Positions 47,382 through 56,451 are shown, numbered from the stretch's first letter. The stretch: DNA of 64,000 nt from Gordonia sediminis (GCA_004193205.1 RZUM01000008.1:124001-188000), one strand, 5' to 3'. Program-made: numbers and translations. Notes: a model not told the origin generated them from the letters alone.

Positions 47382-47408
47382 TGTCACACTCGGGAGGCGC
47401 TCGGTGTC
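47382..47408 (+). promoter_or_regulatory. ECF41-type promoter of the oxidoreductase-sigma operon
   Basis: TGTCACA (47382-47388) and TGTC (47405-47408) are separated by 16 bp. The published ECF41 promoter has TGTCACA at -35 and CGTC at -10 with about the same spacing. It lies 31 bp upstream of ATG 47440, and the sigma factor downstream belongs to ECF41. One base of the -10 differs (T for C). Confidence 0.72.
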
Positions 47409-47439
47409 CTGAGGTTGTCCACCCTCGAGAGGAGCAACC

Positions 47440-48633
47440 ATGAACACCACACCTCGGCCGCGGATCGTCATCGTCGGAGGCGGCTACGCCGGAACGATGG
47501 CCGCGAATCGGCTCTGCCAAGCTGACGCCGATGTGGTGCTGGTCAACCCGCGTCCGCAGTTCGTGCACCGGATTCGGCTGCACCAGTGGATCGCCGGGAC
47601 CGGTACCGCCGAACACGACTACACCGAGGTACTCGCCGACCGTGTCCGCCTCGTCGTCGATACCGCAACCCGCATCGATGCGCCCGCCGGCCGGATCGAA
47701 CTGGCTTCGGGGGAGATGCTCGACTACGACCACCTCGTCTACGCCGTGGGCAGCACCGCCACCGGAGCCCACACCATCCCCGGTGTCGCCGAACACGGCT
47801 TCGTCCTCGGCGAATGGGAAGGGGCACAACGACTCCGCGACCACCTCGCCACGGTCGGGGAATCGGATCAGACCACCGTCGTCGGCGGCGGGCTCACCGG
47901 CATCGAAACGGCCGCCGAGCTCGCCGAATCCGGACACACGGTGCGGCTCGTCTGCGGTGGCGTGCTGGCCCCGTCGTTCGGGTCCCGTGCCCGCGGTGTG
48001 GCGCAGCGCAGGTTGCGCAAGCTCGGCGTCGAGATCCTCACCGACCGTCGCGTCGAGACGGTCGGCGACGGTACCGTCACGGTGGTGGGCGATGGTGTGC
48101 GCGAGATCCTGCCCAGCGCGACGACGATCGTCGCCGCCGGGTTCGGCGTGCCCGACCTCGCCACGACCAGCGGGCTCACCACCGACCCGGCCGGCCGGCT
48201 GATCACCGACGAAACGCTGACCAGCGTCGACGACCCCTGCATCGTCGGCGCGGGCGATGCCGTCGCACCGTCGGGTGTGCCGTTCCGGATGAGCTGCCAG
48301 GCCGCCAACCAGCTCGGCCCGCAGGCCGCCGACACCGTCCTCGCCCGGTTGGCGGGCGCCGCACCGAAGCCCGTGCGGGTGGCCTTCGTCGGGCAGTGCA
48401 CCTCGCTGGGCCGCGGCGGCGCGACGGTGCAGCTGACCAGACTCGACGACACACCCCGCCACACCGTCGTCACCGGCCGCGTGGCCGCGGGCATCAAGGA
48501 GTTCGTGTGCCGCAACGTGATCTGGGGGCTGAACCTGGAGGCGCGGCGGCCCGGCGCGGTGCCCACCTTCCCCGTGCGGCCCCGTCCGATCCCCGCCGAA
48601 CCGCCGGTCGAATCCACGATCGGGGCGGTGTGA
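47440..48633 (+). CDS. FAD/NAD(P)-dependent oxidoreductase (NDH-2-like), ECF41 partner
   Basis: The protein has 397 residues. RIVIVGGGYAGTMAANRL at the N-terminus is the FAD dinucleotide fold. TTVVGGGLTGIETAAEL is the NAD(P)H fold, and CIVGAGDAVAPSG carries the FAD-binding Asp of pyridine-nucleotide disulfide-type reductases. The C-terminus (GLNLEARRPGAVPTFPVRP) lacks an obvious membrane anchor. It belongs to the type II NADH dehydrogenase / apoptosis-inducing-factor group. The stop touches the start of the sigma factor. Such an oxidoreductase is one of the usual ECF41 neighbours (the COE group: decarboxylase, oxidoreductase, epimerase). Confidence 0.85.
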   Translation: MNTTPRPRIVIVGGGYAGTMAANRLCQADADVVLVNPRPQFVHRIRLHQWIAGTGTAEHDYTEVLADRVRLVVDTATRIDAPAGRIELASGEMLDYDHLVYAVGSTATGAHTIPGVAEHGFVLGEWEGAQRLRDHLATVGESDQTTVVGGGLTGIETAAELAESGHTVRLVCGGVLAPSFGSRARGVAQRRLRKLGVEILTDRRVETVGDGTVTVVGDGVREILPSATTIVAAGFGVPDLATTSGLTTDPAGRLITDETLTSVDDPCIVGAGDAVAPSGVPFRMSCQAANQLGPQAADTVLARLAGAAPKPVRVAFVGQCTSLGRGGATVQLTRLDDTPRHTVVTGRVAAGIKEFVCRNVIWGLNLEARRPGAVPTFPVRPRPIPAEPPVESTIGAV

Positions 48634-49532
48634 TGACGGGTGGCGACGAGCACGCGGCCCGGTTCAGCGAACTGCGGCCGCTGCTGTTCACCGTCGCCTA
48701 CGAGATCCTCGGTTCGGCGACCGACGCCGACGACGTGCTGCAGGACAGCTATCTCCGATGGGCCGAGGTGGACCTCGGTACCATCGGCGACACCAAGTCC
48801 TATCTGGCCAAGGTGGTCACCCGGCAGGCGCTCAACGCGTTGCGCGCCTCGTCACGACGACGCGAAACCTACGTCGGTCCGTGGCTGCCCGAACCGATCC
48901 TGCTCGACGAGCACGACGCCTCCGACGACGTGGTCCTCGCCGAGTCGGTCTCCACGGCGATGCTCGTGGTCCTCGAGAGCCTCACCCCAGACGAACGGGC
49001 CGTCTTCGTGCTGCGGGAGGTGTTCGGGTTCACCCACGACGAGATCGCCGAGATCGTCGGGAAGTCCCCGGCCGCGGTGCGCCAGACCGCGCATCGCGCG
49101 CGAGCCCATGTGCAAGCGCGCCGGCACCGGTTCGAGCCCGTCGACGCGGCACGCACCGCCGAGATCACCACCGAGTTCCTCACGGCCGCGGAGTCCGGGG
49201 AGGTCGAGCCGCTGATGGCGTTGCTCTCGCCGGATGTGGTGTTCACCGCCGACAGCGACGGGAAGGCCACCGCGGTCCGCAAGCCGATCCATGGCGCGCT
49301 CCCGGTCGCCCGTCTGATGTCGGGGTTCGCGCGGCTCGGTGCCCGGACCGGGGATCTGCGGGTCGAGCCGGCGATATTCAACAGCCTGCCGGGGATGACG
49401 GTCTTCTTCGACGGCCGGTTGCAGGGTGTGTTCATCCTCGACATCGTCGACGGCGCCATCGAGCACATCTACGCGATGCGCAACCCGGACAAGCTGACCG
49501 GGGTCGGCGTGGAGCGTCCCATCTCGCGGTAG
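48633..49532 (+). CDS. ECF41-family sigma factor with SnoaL-like C-terminal domain
   Basis: This 299-residue sigma factor has region 2 (SELRPLLFTVAYEILGSATDADDVLQDSYLRW), the linker motif WLPEP (residues 84-88), region 4 (LTPDERAVFVLREVFGFTHDEIAEIV) and a C-terminal SnoaL-like domain (about 175-290). DSDGKATAV (207-215) stands for the DGGGR/K motif and NPDKL (284-288) is the second signature. Both motifs and WLPEP are diagnostic of ECF41, where the C-terminal domain acts as a built-in anti-sigma element. ATG 48633 overlaps the stop of the oxidoreductase. The resemblance to SigJ is explained by the same architecture. Confidence 0.92.
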   Translation: MTGGDEHAARFSELRPLLFTVAYEILGSATDADDVLQDSYLRWAEVDLGTIGDTKSYLAKVVTRQALNALRASSRRRETYVGPWLPEPILLDEHDASDDVVLAESVSTAMLVVLESLTPDERAVFVLREVFGFTHDEIAEIVGKSPAAVRQTAHRARAHVQARRHRFEPVDAARTAEITTEFLTAAESGEVEPLMALLSPDVVFTADSDGKATAVRKPIHGALPVARLMSGFARLGARTGDLRVEPAIFNSLPGMTVFFDGRLQGVFILDIVDGAIEHIYAMRNPDKLTGVGVERPISR

Positions 49533-49545
49533 CCTCCGGCCTCGG

Positions 49546-50235
49546 TCAGTCCGCGACCGCCTGAAGGGCCCGGTCGACCTGGGCGTCGAACAACGCCGCC
49601 GGGTCGGCGAACGTGTCGGGGCCGTACTGCCCGAACACCTCGAGGCTGATCGCGCCGATGACCGTGGCCCACAGGGTGGTCGCGAGGATCAGGACGGCGT
49701 CGGGGAGATCGGAGTCGAACGCCGCGCGGATCGCCGCGAAACCGTCGGTCAGGCTCGTCGGCGCCGGCACAGTCGAGGCATCGACGAGGCCGGCACGGTG
49801 GGCCCGGCCCAGTTCGGCGATGAGCATTGCGACGACCCGCGTTCCGGGCTCGATGGTGACCTCGGGCGGCGCGGCATAGCCGGGCACCGGGCTGCCGTAG
49901 AGCAGCGCCCACCGTGACTGGTCGTCGACGGCCCATCGGCGCAGTGCCCGGGTCGCCGCGACGAGGCGCTGCCGCGGACGGTCGGGCCCGGCGGCCAACG
50001 CGGTCTCGACGGCGTCGGCGAGGTCCGAATACGCCTCCACCAGCAGAAGGGTGAGCAACTCGTCGCGGCTCGGGACATAGCGATACACCGCGGAGGAGAC
50101 CACGCCCAGATCCCGGGCGATGGCCCGCAGCGACAGACCGGCCGCACCGTGGGTGCGCAGGTGTTCGCGACCGAGTCGTCGGATCTCGGCTTCCATCGCC
50201 GCGCGGTTCTCGGCTCGGGTGGTTCGGGACGCCAT
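49546..50235 (-). CDS. TetR-family repressor with WHG C-terminal domain
   Basis: This 229-residue regulator has the N-terminal helix-turn-helix region IRRLGREHLRTHGAAGLSLRAIARDLGVVSSAVYRYVPSRDELLTLLLVEAY. The C-terminal half with WALLYGSPVPGYAAP is the WHG ligand-binding domain. ATG 50235 is preceded by GGGAGGATG. It is divergent from the Ddn-like gene and the 110-bp spacer holds two palindromes (AGAGCAcTGCTCT type). The ligand is unknown; the neighbour implies a redox-active or xenobiotic compound. Confidence 0.9.
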   Translation of the reverse strand: MASRTTRAENRAAMEAEIRRLGREHLRTHGAAGLSLRAIARDLGVVSSAVYRYVPSRDELLTLLLVEAYSDLADAVETALAAGPDRPRQRLVAATRALRRWAVDDQSRWALLYGSPVPGYAAPPEVTIEPGTRVVAMLIAELGRAHRAGLVDASTVPAPTSLTDGFAAIRAAFDSDLPDAVLILATTLWATVIGAISLEVFGQYGPDTFADPAALFDAQVDRALQAVAD

Positions 50236-50257
50236 ATCGACATCCTCCCACAAAACG

Positions 50258-50320
50258 AGAGCACTGCTCTTGATTTCTGGCGGCACACCGCGCACACTGG
50301 AATTCGAGAGCGGTGCTCTC
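50258..50320. promoter_or_regulatory. Pair of palindromic operators for the TetR-family regulator
   Basis: AGAGCACTGCTCT (50258-50270) is a perfect palindrome. GAGAGCGGTGCTCTC (50306-50320) has identical 6-bp arms GAGAGC/GCTCTC with a 3-bp centre. They share AGAGC-N3-GCTCT and are 49 bp apart centre to centre. The first is nearer the tetR start and the second nearer the Ddn-like gene, which suggests that one repressor controls both. Confidence 0.7.
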
Positions 50321-50345
50321 CAAGTGACTCAGGGAAGGGATCGAC

Positions 50346-50795
50346 ATGACCACCACGCACTACCGGGGCCCGCAGGGTATGGACCGTGCCTTCAACTCGG
50401 CCGTTCGCTGGCTCGCCGCCCGCGGCGTCAACCTCGCCGGCGCGCAGAACCTGACCGTGATCGGTCGCCGCAGCGGGCAGCCGCAGACCGTGCCGGTCAA
50501 TCCGCTGCACCTCGACGGCCACGACTATCTGGTGGCCCCGCGGGGAACGACCCAGTGGGTGCGCAACGCGCGTCTCAACGACTCCGCCGAACTGCGTCGC
50601 GGGCGTCGTCGTCGGCCCGTCCGGCTTGTCGAGATCGACCAGGCCGAGCGCACCCCGATCATCAAGTCCTACCTGGACAAGTGGGGCTGGGAGGTCGGGC
50701 GTTTCCTGCCCGAGGGGATGGGCACCGACGCCGACGACGCGACCATCGCCGCGCATGCCGAGCAGCTGCCCGTCTTCGAGATCCACTCCCGGTAG
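50346..50795 (+). CDS. Deazaflavin (F420)-dependent nitroreductase-family protein (Ddn-like)
   Basis: This 149-residue protein belongs to the split-barrel F420H2-dependent quinone/nitro-reductase family (DUF385). NLTVIGRRSGQPQTVPVNPLHLDGHDYLVAPRGTTQWVRNARLN is the signature. The basic loop RRGRRRRPVRLVEID is a typical insertion. The family reduces quinones or detoxifies aromatic compounds. The start ATG 50346 follows GGGAAGGG. It is divergently encoded from a TetR repressor and probably induced by its ligand. Confidence 0.85.
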   Translation: MTTTHYRGPQGMDRAFNSAVRWLAARGVNLAGAQNLTVIGRRSGQPQTVPVNPLHLDGHDYLVAPRGTTQWVRNARLNDSAELRRGRRRRPVRLVEIDQAERTPIIKSYLDKWGWEVGRFLPEGMGTDADDATIAAHAEQLPVFEIHSR

Positions 50796-50801
50796 GCGCA
50801 C

Positions 50802-50816
50802 TAGTATGCCGGTGTG
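50802..50816 (+). promoter_or_regulatory. Candidate -10 element for leaderless dinB transcript
   Basis: TAGTAT at 50802-50807 is 6 nt before GTG 50814. No LexA box is seen here, so this Y-family polymerase gene is unlikely to belong to the SOS regulon. Confidence 0.5.
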
Positions 50817-52244
50817 TCGACGGAACGCAGCTCCCGGTGGGTGATGCACCTGGACATGGACGCGTTCTTCGCCTCCGTCGAACAGCTGACCCGCCCCACG
50901 CTGCGTGACCGGCCGGTCCTCGTCGGCGGCACGGGCGGTCGCGGCGTGGTGGCCGGCGCGAGCTACGCGGCGCGCGCATTCGGTGCCCGCTCGGCCATGC
51001 CGATGCATCAGGCCCGCCGCCTCGTCGGTGCCGGAGCGGTGGTGCTGCCGCCCCGCGGGGCCGTCTACCACGCGGTCAGCGCGCGCATCTTCGCACTCGT
51101 GCGCGACGAGATCCCGGTGATCGAGATGCTCTCTTTCGACGAGGCGTTCGGCGAACCGGAATCGCTCGCCGGCGCGTCCGTCGAGGAGGTCACCGTGTTC
51201 GCCGAGCGGCTGCGCCGACGCATCCGCGAGACCGTCGGGATCGCGGCATCGGTCGGCTTCGGCAGCGGCAAGCAGATCGCCAAGATCGCCTCGGGTCTCG
51301 CGAAACCCGACGGGGTGATGGCGATCGCGCCCAGCCGCGAACTCGCCTTCCTGCACGCCCTGCCGGTGCGCAAGTTGTGGGGCATCGGGCCCGTGTCCGG
51401 GGATCGTCTGCAACGGCTGGGGGTCGACACCATCGGCGACTTCGCCGAGATGTCGGAGGTCGAGGTGATCTCGGTGCTCGGTGCCACCGTCGGCCCGGCC
51501 CTGCATCTGCTGGCACGCGGGATCGATGACCGGCCCGTCGCCGAGCGGGCATCGGCCAAGCAGATCAGCGCGGAGTCCACCTTCGCGCGCGACCTCGTCG
51601 AGCTGGCCGAACTACGGCCCGCCGTCGACGCCGCGGCGCAAGGTGCGCATCGTCGTCTGCTCGCCGACGGACGGGGTGCCCGCACCGTGGTCCTCAAGCT
51701 CAAACGCTCCGACATGTCGATCCTGACCCGATCGACGACCCTGCCTGCCGCGACCACCGAACTGTCGGTCCTCACCGCGGCGGCGCAGCGGTTGGCACTC
51801 GACCCCCGCAGTGTCGGACCGATCCGTCTCGTCGGTGTCGGATATTCGGGATTGAATGCGGTGCAACAGTTCTCGCTGTTCGGTGACCTCGATGATCCGT
51901 CCGACGCGGCAGCGTCGTCGGAGACGACGGAGACGACGGAGACGACGGAGACGACGGAGACGACAGTGACGACAGAGACGACAGTGACGACGGACGCGGC
52001 GGAACAACCGGAACCGACCGTACCGACGGCACCGATCCAGTGGCCGACCGGCACCGACGTCACCCATCCCGAGCACGGGCACGGCTGGGTTCAGGGCAGC
52101 GGGCACGGCGTGGTCACCGTCCGGTTCGAGACGCGCGCGACCGGACCCGGCCGGGCGGTGACCTTTACGGTGACCGAGTCCGCGCTGCGCCACGCAGATC
52201 CGCTGGACAGTCTCGCCTGGCCCGGGGTCGGCGACGACGGGTGA
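50814..52244 (+). CDS. dinB: DNA polymerase IV (Y-family, DinB)
   Basis: This 476-residue translesion polymerase has the catalytic [14 protein letters not shown] (Asp) and LSFDEAF (Asp-Glu). The beta-clamp motif QQFSLF sits near residues 351-356. After it a Thr/Glu-rich repeat (codons 51919-51992) leads to a C-terminal domain with [30 protein letters not shown], which actinobacterial DinX/DinB1 proteins also have. In M. tuberculosis dinX (Rv1537) follows ileS at a distance. It is convergent with ansA, 13 bp apart. Confidence 0.92.
   Translation: MSTERSSRWVMHLDMDAFFASVEQLTRPTLRDRPVLVGGTGGRGVVAGASYAARAFGARSAMPMHQARRLVGAGAVVLPPRGAVYHAVSARIFALVRDEIPVIEMLSFDEAFGEPESLAGASVEEVTVFAERLRRRIRETVGIAASVGFGSGKQIAKIASGLAKPDGVMAIAPSRELAFLHALPVRKLWGIGPVSGDRLQRLGVDTIGDFAEMSEVEVISVLGATVGPALHLLARGIDDRPVAERASAKQISAESTFARDLVELAELRPAVDAAAQGAHRRLLADGRGARTVVLKLKRSDMSILTRSTTLPAATTELSVLTAAAQRLALDPRSVGPIRLVGVGYSGLNAVQQFSLFGDLDDPSDAAASSETTETTETTETTETTVTTETTVTTDAAEQPEPTVPTAPIQWPTGTDVTHPEHGHGWVQGSGHGVVTVRFETRATGPGRAVTFTVTESALRHADPLDSLAWPGVGDDG
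51921..51992 (+). repeat. 9-bp tandem repeat (GAGACGACG) inside dinB
   Basis: Four exact and several degenerate copies of the 9-bp unit GAGACGACG run from 51921 to about 51992. They encode a Glu-Thr-Thr linker between the clamp motif and the C-terminal domain. Since the period is a multiple of three, copy changes keep the frame. It is a likely length-variable site. Confidence 0.8.
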
Positions 52245-52257
52245 CCCCGGGGCAGTG

Positions 52258-53181
52258 TCAGGGCGCCGGTTGCAGGGACCGGAAGAAGTCGCCGACCTCG
52301 GCGGCGGTGGCGCCCACCGACATCAGCGCCAGCAGCGCGATCCGGGCCTGCGGTGCGCGTAGCCACCGAGATATGATCGCGCCGGCCCGTTCGAGGTCGA
52401 CCGCGCCGCCACCACCCCCATAGGTGGGTACCACCGGGCCGAACGGGACGCGGGTCGTCACCACCACGACGAGCCCCGCGCGGACGGCCGCGAGCACCTC
52501 GGCCGTGATGTCGGGGTGGGTGTTGCCCGACCCGGTGGCCGCCAGCACGATCCCCACCGCCTGCTGGGAGACCGCGGCGGCGATGATGCCCGGGGACACC
52601 CCCGGGTAGAGGCCGAAGGCGTCCACGCGTGCGGTCCGGTGCGGTACCACTGTGCCCACCGATCGACGCGGCAACGCGTCGTGCACGTTGTCGAAGGCCG
52701 CGCGTTCGGTCGTCGACACCTTGAAGATGCCACGTGCCGAACGGATCTCACCGCCGATGGCGACGAGGACACCCCGGCCGCGGTGGGTTGGGTCGGTGAC
52801 CGCGGCGATCGCGGCCGCGATGTTGGCCGGACCGTCGGCCGAGGGCGAGTCGGCCGGGTACTGGGCGCCGGTGAACACCACCGGCCGGTCGTCGGTGACG
52901 AACAGATCGGCGAGGTAGGAGGTCTCCTCCATGGTGTCGGTGCCGTGCGTGACGACGACGCCGTCGACCGCCGGGTCGGCGAGGGCATCGACGATGGCGC
53001 GCACGATGTCGAACTGGTTGTGCACCGTCATCGCCGAGCTGTCCACCGACATCAGGTCGATCGCGACGATGTCCGTGGTCGGCGCCGTGGGTACCAGATC
53101 GGTCGAGGTCAGGCGGGGTACGGCACCCTCTGCGGTGGTCTGCGACGCGACGGTACCTCCCGTGGTGAGCAGGATGATCAT
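52258..53181 (-). CDS. ansA: L-asparaginase (AnsA)
   Basis: This 307-residue enzyme hydrolyses asparagine to aspartate and ammonia. LLTTGGTVASQT carries the first catalytic Thr, and DGVVVTHGTDTMEETSYL the second Thr with its Asp partner. No signal peptide is present, so the enzyme is cytoplasmic. In M. tuberculosis the order dinX-ansA-lspA is the same (Rv1537-Rv1538c-Rv1539). It is convergent with dinB. Confidence 0.93.
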   Translation of the reverse strand: MIILLTTGGTVASQTTAEGAVPRLTSTDLVPTAPTTDIVAIDLMSVDSSAMTVHNQFDIVRAIVDALADPAVDGVVVTHGTDTMEETSYLADLFVTDDRPVVFTGAQYPADSPSADGPANIAAAIAAVTDPTHRGRGVLVAIGGEIRSARGIFKVSTTERAAFDNVHDALPRRSVGTVVPHRTARVDAFGLYPGVSPGIIAAAVSQQAVGIVLAATGSGNTHPDITAEVLAAVRAGLVVVVTTRVPFGPVVPTYGGGGGAVDLERAGAIISRWLRAPQARIALLALMSVGATAAEVGDFFRSLQPAP

Positions 53182-53388
53182 GGCTACAGGGTTCGGGAAC
53201 CGGTTGGGCGCGTCAACCGTTGCGTACCCGGCGCGCGCTCCCGGGTTCCCGGCGCGGTTATTGGGAGCGTCGGCGTCGATTTGGCATAGTGGTGTGAGTT
53301 TTGGCGACCCGCGGGTCGCCGACGAAGACCGCCTGGACCAGCGGGGGAGCGTCCACCCGGTCCGGACAGACGACAGTGAGGGAGATCG

Positions 53389-53925
53389 GTGAAGTTTTCG
53401 AAGATCGTGACCGCCGCGTTGATCGCGGGGTCGATCGCGACCGTGGCGGCCTGTGGCAGCGACGACAGTGACGTGCCATCCGTGCCGACCGTGTCCTCGG
53501 CGACCGCCGCATCAGGCACCGCCGGAGGTGTCACCGACCCGAATACGCGACCGTCGGTGGCGACCCTCAATCAGATGCTCACCGAGGCGCTCGACCCCGA
53601 TGTGCCGAACTCGGAGAAGACGAGGCTCGTCGAGGGGTCCTCCGCCGATCCGACGGTCTTCGACAAGCTCGTGCAGGCCAAGGAAGAGAACCCGGACGTC
53701 ACCTACGAGATCTTCCCGCCGGTGATCCCCGCAGGCCCCAACAAGGCGACCGTCAAGGTGCAGGTCAAGCTGCCCGACAATCCGCCGACCAAACTCGACG
53801 CCAGCATCGTCTACGTCGACGGACGCTGGAAGCTCTCGAGGGACACGGTGTGCCCGTTGATCACCGCGAACAACATCGAGAGCCCGATGTGTGTCACGGC
53901 CCCCACATCGAGCGCATCGAACTGA
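53389..53925 (+). CDS. MTB12-like secreted lipoprotein antigen
   Basis: The 178-residue precursor starts with FSKIVTAALIAGSIATVAACGS, a lipoprotein signal with lipobox VAAC. A Ser/Thr-rich linker follows, then a beta-rich domain with LVEGSSADPTVFDKLVQAKEENPDVTYEIFPP and DASIVYVDGRWKLSRDTVC. This matches the low-molecular-weight antigen MTB12 (CFP-2) family pattern: LVEGG...LSF...FVNQGGWMLSR. GTG 53389 follows GGGAGATC. The role is unknown; homologues are secreted and immunodominant in mycobacteria. Confidence 0.8.
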   Translation: MKFSKIVTAALIAGSIATVAACGSDDSDVPSVPTVSSATAASGTAGGVTDPNTRPSVATLNQMLTEALDPDVPNSEKTRLVEGSSADPTVFDKLVQAKEENPDVTYEIFPPVIPAGPNKATVKVQVKLPDNPPTKLDASIVYVDGRWKLSRDTVCPLITANNIESPMCVTAPTSSASN

Positions 53926-53946
53926 CCCACACCCGGACGGCGTCGG

Positions 53947-54864
53947 TCAGCGCCAGCTGACCGACAGTCCGGTGCGCTGGATCAACGGTTGCGCCGGATC
54001 GGTGCCCACGAGCTCGCGGGCGCCGATCATCTCCAGCGTTCCCGCCACGGGCAGGCCGCGCCGCAGATCCATGGTGATCTGCCCGGTCCCGGCGTTGGTG
54101 AACCGGGCGATGGTCAATGTCGCGTCGCTGCCGGGGATCGCGAACACCGAGTTCACCGGGGTCTCGTCGACGGAGATGTCGATGACCACCCGGTCGCCGT
54201 CCCACGATCGCAGCGTGGCGTCGATCTGCTGGGTGACGGTCGCCGCGGCGTCGATGGTGCGTTCGGTGCGCCACCGCGCACCCACCGCGACCGGTTCGGT
54301 GGGCAGCGCCACCGAAACCTGGAGGGCCTGCAGCAGCGACTGCTCGACCGCGAGGCGTGCCTCGGGGCCGGCGTCGTCGGCGGGCAGCAGTCGCAGAGAG
54401 ATCGGCATCGATCCCGGGCCGATCGCCAGTCCGGCCGGCGATCCTTCGACGGGGACCAGCTGATCGGCGAGTGTGTCGTCGGGTGAGGTGACCGCGCCGA
54501 GCGTCATCTCCAGGTCGGTGGGATCGTCGCAACCGAACCGGGCCTGCATCGGCACCGTGACGGTCTGTGCGTCGGTGCTGCCCGGCGACTGGACCGACGA
54601 CGTGGTGACGAGCGTGACCGATTGCGGGGTGGCCAACTCGGGACTCGCGGCGGGCAGGCGCCGGTCGCCGGTGCCGGGGTCGAGCAGCGTTACCTTCGCC
54701 GGCGCGACGGGCAGCAGATTCACCCCGTCCCGGCCCGACGTCGTGTCGTGGGTGCAACCGGCTTGCGCTGCGGCGCTTGACGACGAGGCGGGGCCGGGGT
54801 CGTCGGAACCACAGCCGGCGAGGCCGAGCAACAGGGTCGCCGCCACGGTGAGACGGGTGAGCAT
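53947..54864 (-). CDS. Lipoprotein, unknown function
   Basis: This 305-residue protein starts LTRLTVAATLLLGLAGCGS with a good lipobox (LAGC). The mature part is rich in Ser/Pro at the N-terminus and then beta-strand-like, with blocks such as VAVGARWRTERTIDAAATVTQQIDATLRSWDGDRVVIDISV. No catalytic motif is recognised. It is convergent with the MTB12-like gene (21 bp) and divergent from lspA, the enzyme that would process its signal peptide. ATG 54864 was chosen; GTG 54873 is in frame. Confidence 0.72.
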   Translation of the reverse strand: MLTRLTVAATLLLGLAGCGSDDPGPASSSSAAAQAGCTHDTTSGRDGVNLLPVAPAKVTLLDPGTGDRRLPAASPELATPQSVTLVTTSSVQSPGSTDAQTVTVPMQARFGCDDPTDLEMTLGAVTSPDDTLADQLVPVEGSPAGLAIGPGSMPISLRLLPADDAGPEARLAVEQSLLQALQVSVALPTEPVAVGARWRTERTIDAAATVTQQIDATLRSWDGDRVVIDISVDETPVNSVFAIPGSDATLTIARFTNAGTGQITMDLRRGLPVAGTLEMIGARELVGTDPAQPLIQRTGLSVSWR

Positions 54865-54927
54865 TGCGAACACGGCAGCCAGCGTATGGGAGCACTCGTG
54901 GATGATGATGGGGTGGATGATGGAGTC

Positions 54928-55512
54928 GTGAGTCAATCGAGACCCTCGCCGTCGACCGCCATGGGCGGTGACATGCGGCGACGGACGGCGCTGTGGTGGT
55001 TGTTGGGTGTGGCCGTCTGCGTCATCGCCCTCGACGTGGCGACCAAGGCGCTGGCCGTGGCCCATCTCGACCCGATGAAGCCGGTCGAGATCTTCGGCGA
55101 CGTGGTCACGCTGCGGCTGGTGCGCAACAGCGGTGCCGCCTTCTCGATGGCCTCCGGATACACCTGGGTGCTGACCGTGGTGGCGCTGGTCGTCGTCGTC
55201 GGCATCGTCCGGTACAGCAGCCGTCTGCGGTCGGCGTGGTGGATCCTCGGTCTGGGCCTGGTGCTCGGTGGCGCGATGGGCAACCTGGCCGACCGGATCT
55301 TCCGGTCGCCGGGTCCGCTGCGCGGCCACGTGGTGGACTTCGTCTCCGTCGGCTGGTGGCCGGTGTTCAACGTCGCCGATTCCGCGGTGGTCTGCGGAGC
55401 CGTGTTGCTGGTGGTGCTGTCGCTCTTGGGATTCGAGTACGACGGCAGCCGCTCCGGCTGGGCGGCGCGACACGCCACCGAGACCGCCGACGGGAAGGAC
55501 GGCGATGCGTGA
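54928..55512 (+). CDS. lspA: Lipoprotein signal peptidase LspA
   Basis: This aspartic protease (about 194 residues) removes signal peptides from diacylated prolipoproteins. Four transmembrane helices are seen, with the conserved blocks [38 protein letters not shown] (first catalytic Asp) and [16 protein letters not shown] (second Asp). GTG 54928 was chosen, with ATG 54961 as alternative. The start lies in a GATGATG-rich stretch. It overlaps rluD by 8 bp. The lipoprotein genes on both sides fit its substrate class. Confidence 0.93.
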   Translation: MSQSRPSPSTAMGGDMRRRTALWWLLGVAVCVIALDVATKALAVAHLDPMKPVEIFGDVVTLRLVRNSGAAFSMASGYTWVLTVVALVVVVGIVRYSSRLRSAWWILGLGLVLGGAMGNLADRIFRSPGPLRGHVVDFVSVGWWPVFNVADSAVVCGAVLLVVLSLLGFEYDGSRSGWAARHATETADGKDGDA

Positions 55513-56431
55513 GTCGCGGTCCATGCCGGTTCCCGACGGAGTCGACGGCATGCGGCTCGACGCCGGGGTGGCCCGCATCCTGGGGCTGTCCCGGACGGTG
55601 GCCGCCGCGCTCGCCGAGGACGGCGACATCACCGTCGACGGTGTGGCGGTCGGGAAATCGCACAAGCTGACCGCGGGCAGTTGGCTCGACGTGGTGCTGC
55701 CCGCACCTGCCGAACCGCTGCGCGTGGAACCGACGCCGGTGGAGAACCTGTCGGTCATCTACCACGACTCCGACATTGTCGTCGTCGACAAACCGATCGG
55801 CGTCGCCGCGCACCCGTCGCAGGGCTGGAGCGGCCCCACGGTGGTCGGGGCGCTCGCGGCGGCGGGGTACCGGGTCTCCACGTCCGGGGCCGCCGAACGT
55901 CAGGGCATCGTCTCGCGCCTTGACGTCGGGACCTCGGGGGTGATGGTCGTCGCCGTGTCCGAGCACGCCTACTCGGTGCTCAAGCGGGCGTTCCGCGACC
56001 GCGAGGTCGACAAGGGCTATCACGCCCTGGTACAGGGGCACCTCGACCCGCCCGAGGGCACCGTGGAGGCACCCATCGGGCGGCACCGCAGCAGCGACTG
56101 GAAATTCGCGGTCACCGCGAACGGCAAACCATCGGTGACGCACTACGAGACGCTGGAGATGTTCGCGTCGGCGTCACTGCTCGACATCCACCTCGAGACC
56201 GGTCGCACCCACCAGATCCGCGTGCACTTCTCCGCGTTGCACCATCCGTGCTGCGGCGACCTCACCTACGGCGCGGACCCGGTGCTGGCCAAACGGCTGG
56301 GACTCGAGCGTCAGTGGCTGCACGCGCGGTCGTTGTCGTTCGCGCATCCCGCCGACGGACGGCAGGTGAGTTTCACCAGTCCGTATCCCGACGATCTGCA
56401 GCACGCCCTCGACGTGCTGCGTGAGGGCTGA
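55505..56431 (+). CDS. rluD: RluA/RluD-family 23S rRNA pseudouridine synthase
   Basis: This 308-residue enzyme has an N-terminal S4 RNA-binding domain ([40 protein letters not shown]). The catalytic domain follows with [18 protein letters not shown] and the Asp-containing [39 protein letters not shown] is the RNA-binding loop. The pair lspA-rluD is conserved in Actinobacteria (Rv1539-Rv1540). The exact uridine positions are not predictable. Confidence 0.92.
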   Translation: MRESRSMPVPDGVDGMRLDAGVARILGLSRTVAAALAEDGDITVDGVAVGKSHKLTAGSWLDVVLPAPAEPLRVEPTPVENLSVIYHDSDIVVVDKPIGVAAHPSQGWSGPTVVGALAAAGYRVSTSGAAERQGIVSRLDVGTSGVMVVAVSEHAYSVLKRAFRDREVDKGYHALVQGHLDPPEGTVEAPIGRHRSSDWKFAVTANGKPSVTHYETLEMFASASLLDIHLETGRTHQIRVHFSALHHPCCGDLTYGADPVLAKRLGLERQWLHARSLSFAHPADGRQVSFTSPYPDDLQHALDVLREG

Positions 56432-56451
56432 GGTCGCGGGCTGAGGTCGCG

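Noticed and set aside
47022-47525. Plus-strand open frame across the repeat island into the oxidoreductase gene
   Set aside because: Its repeated peptide comes from the DNA repeat and it is out of frame with the well-supported gene at 47440.
50802-50816. LexA control of dinB
   Set aside because: No TCGAAC-N4-GTTCGA or close variant is seen upstream of dinB.
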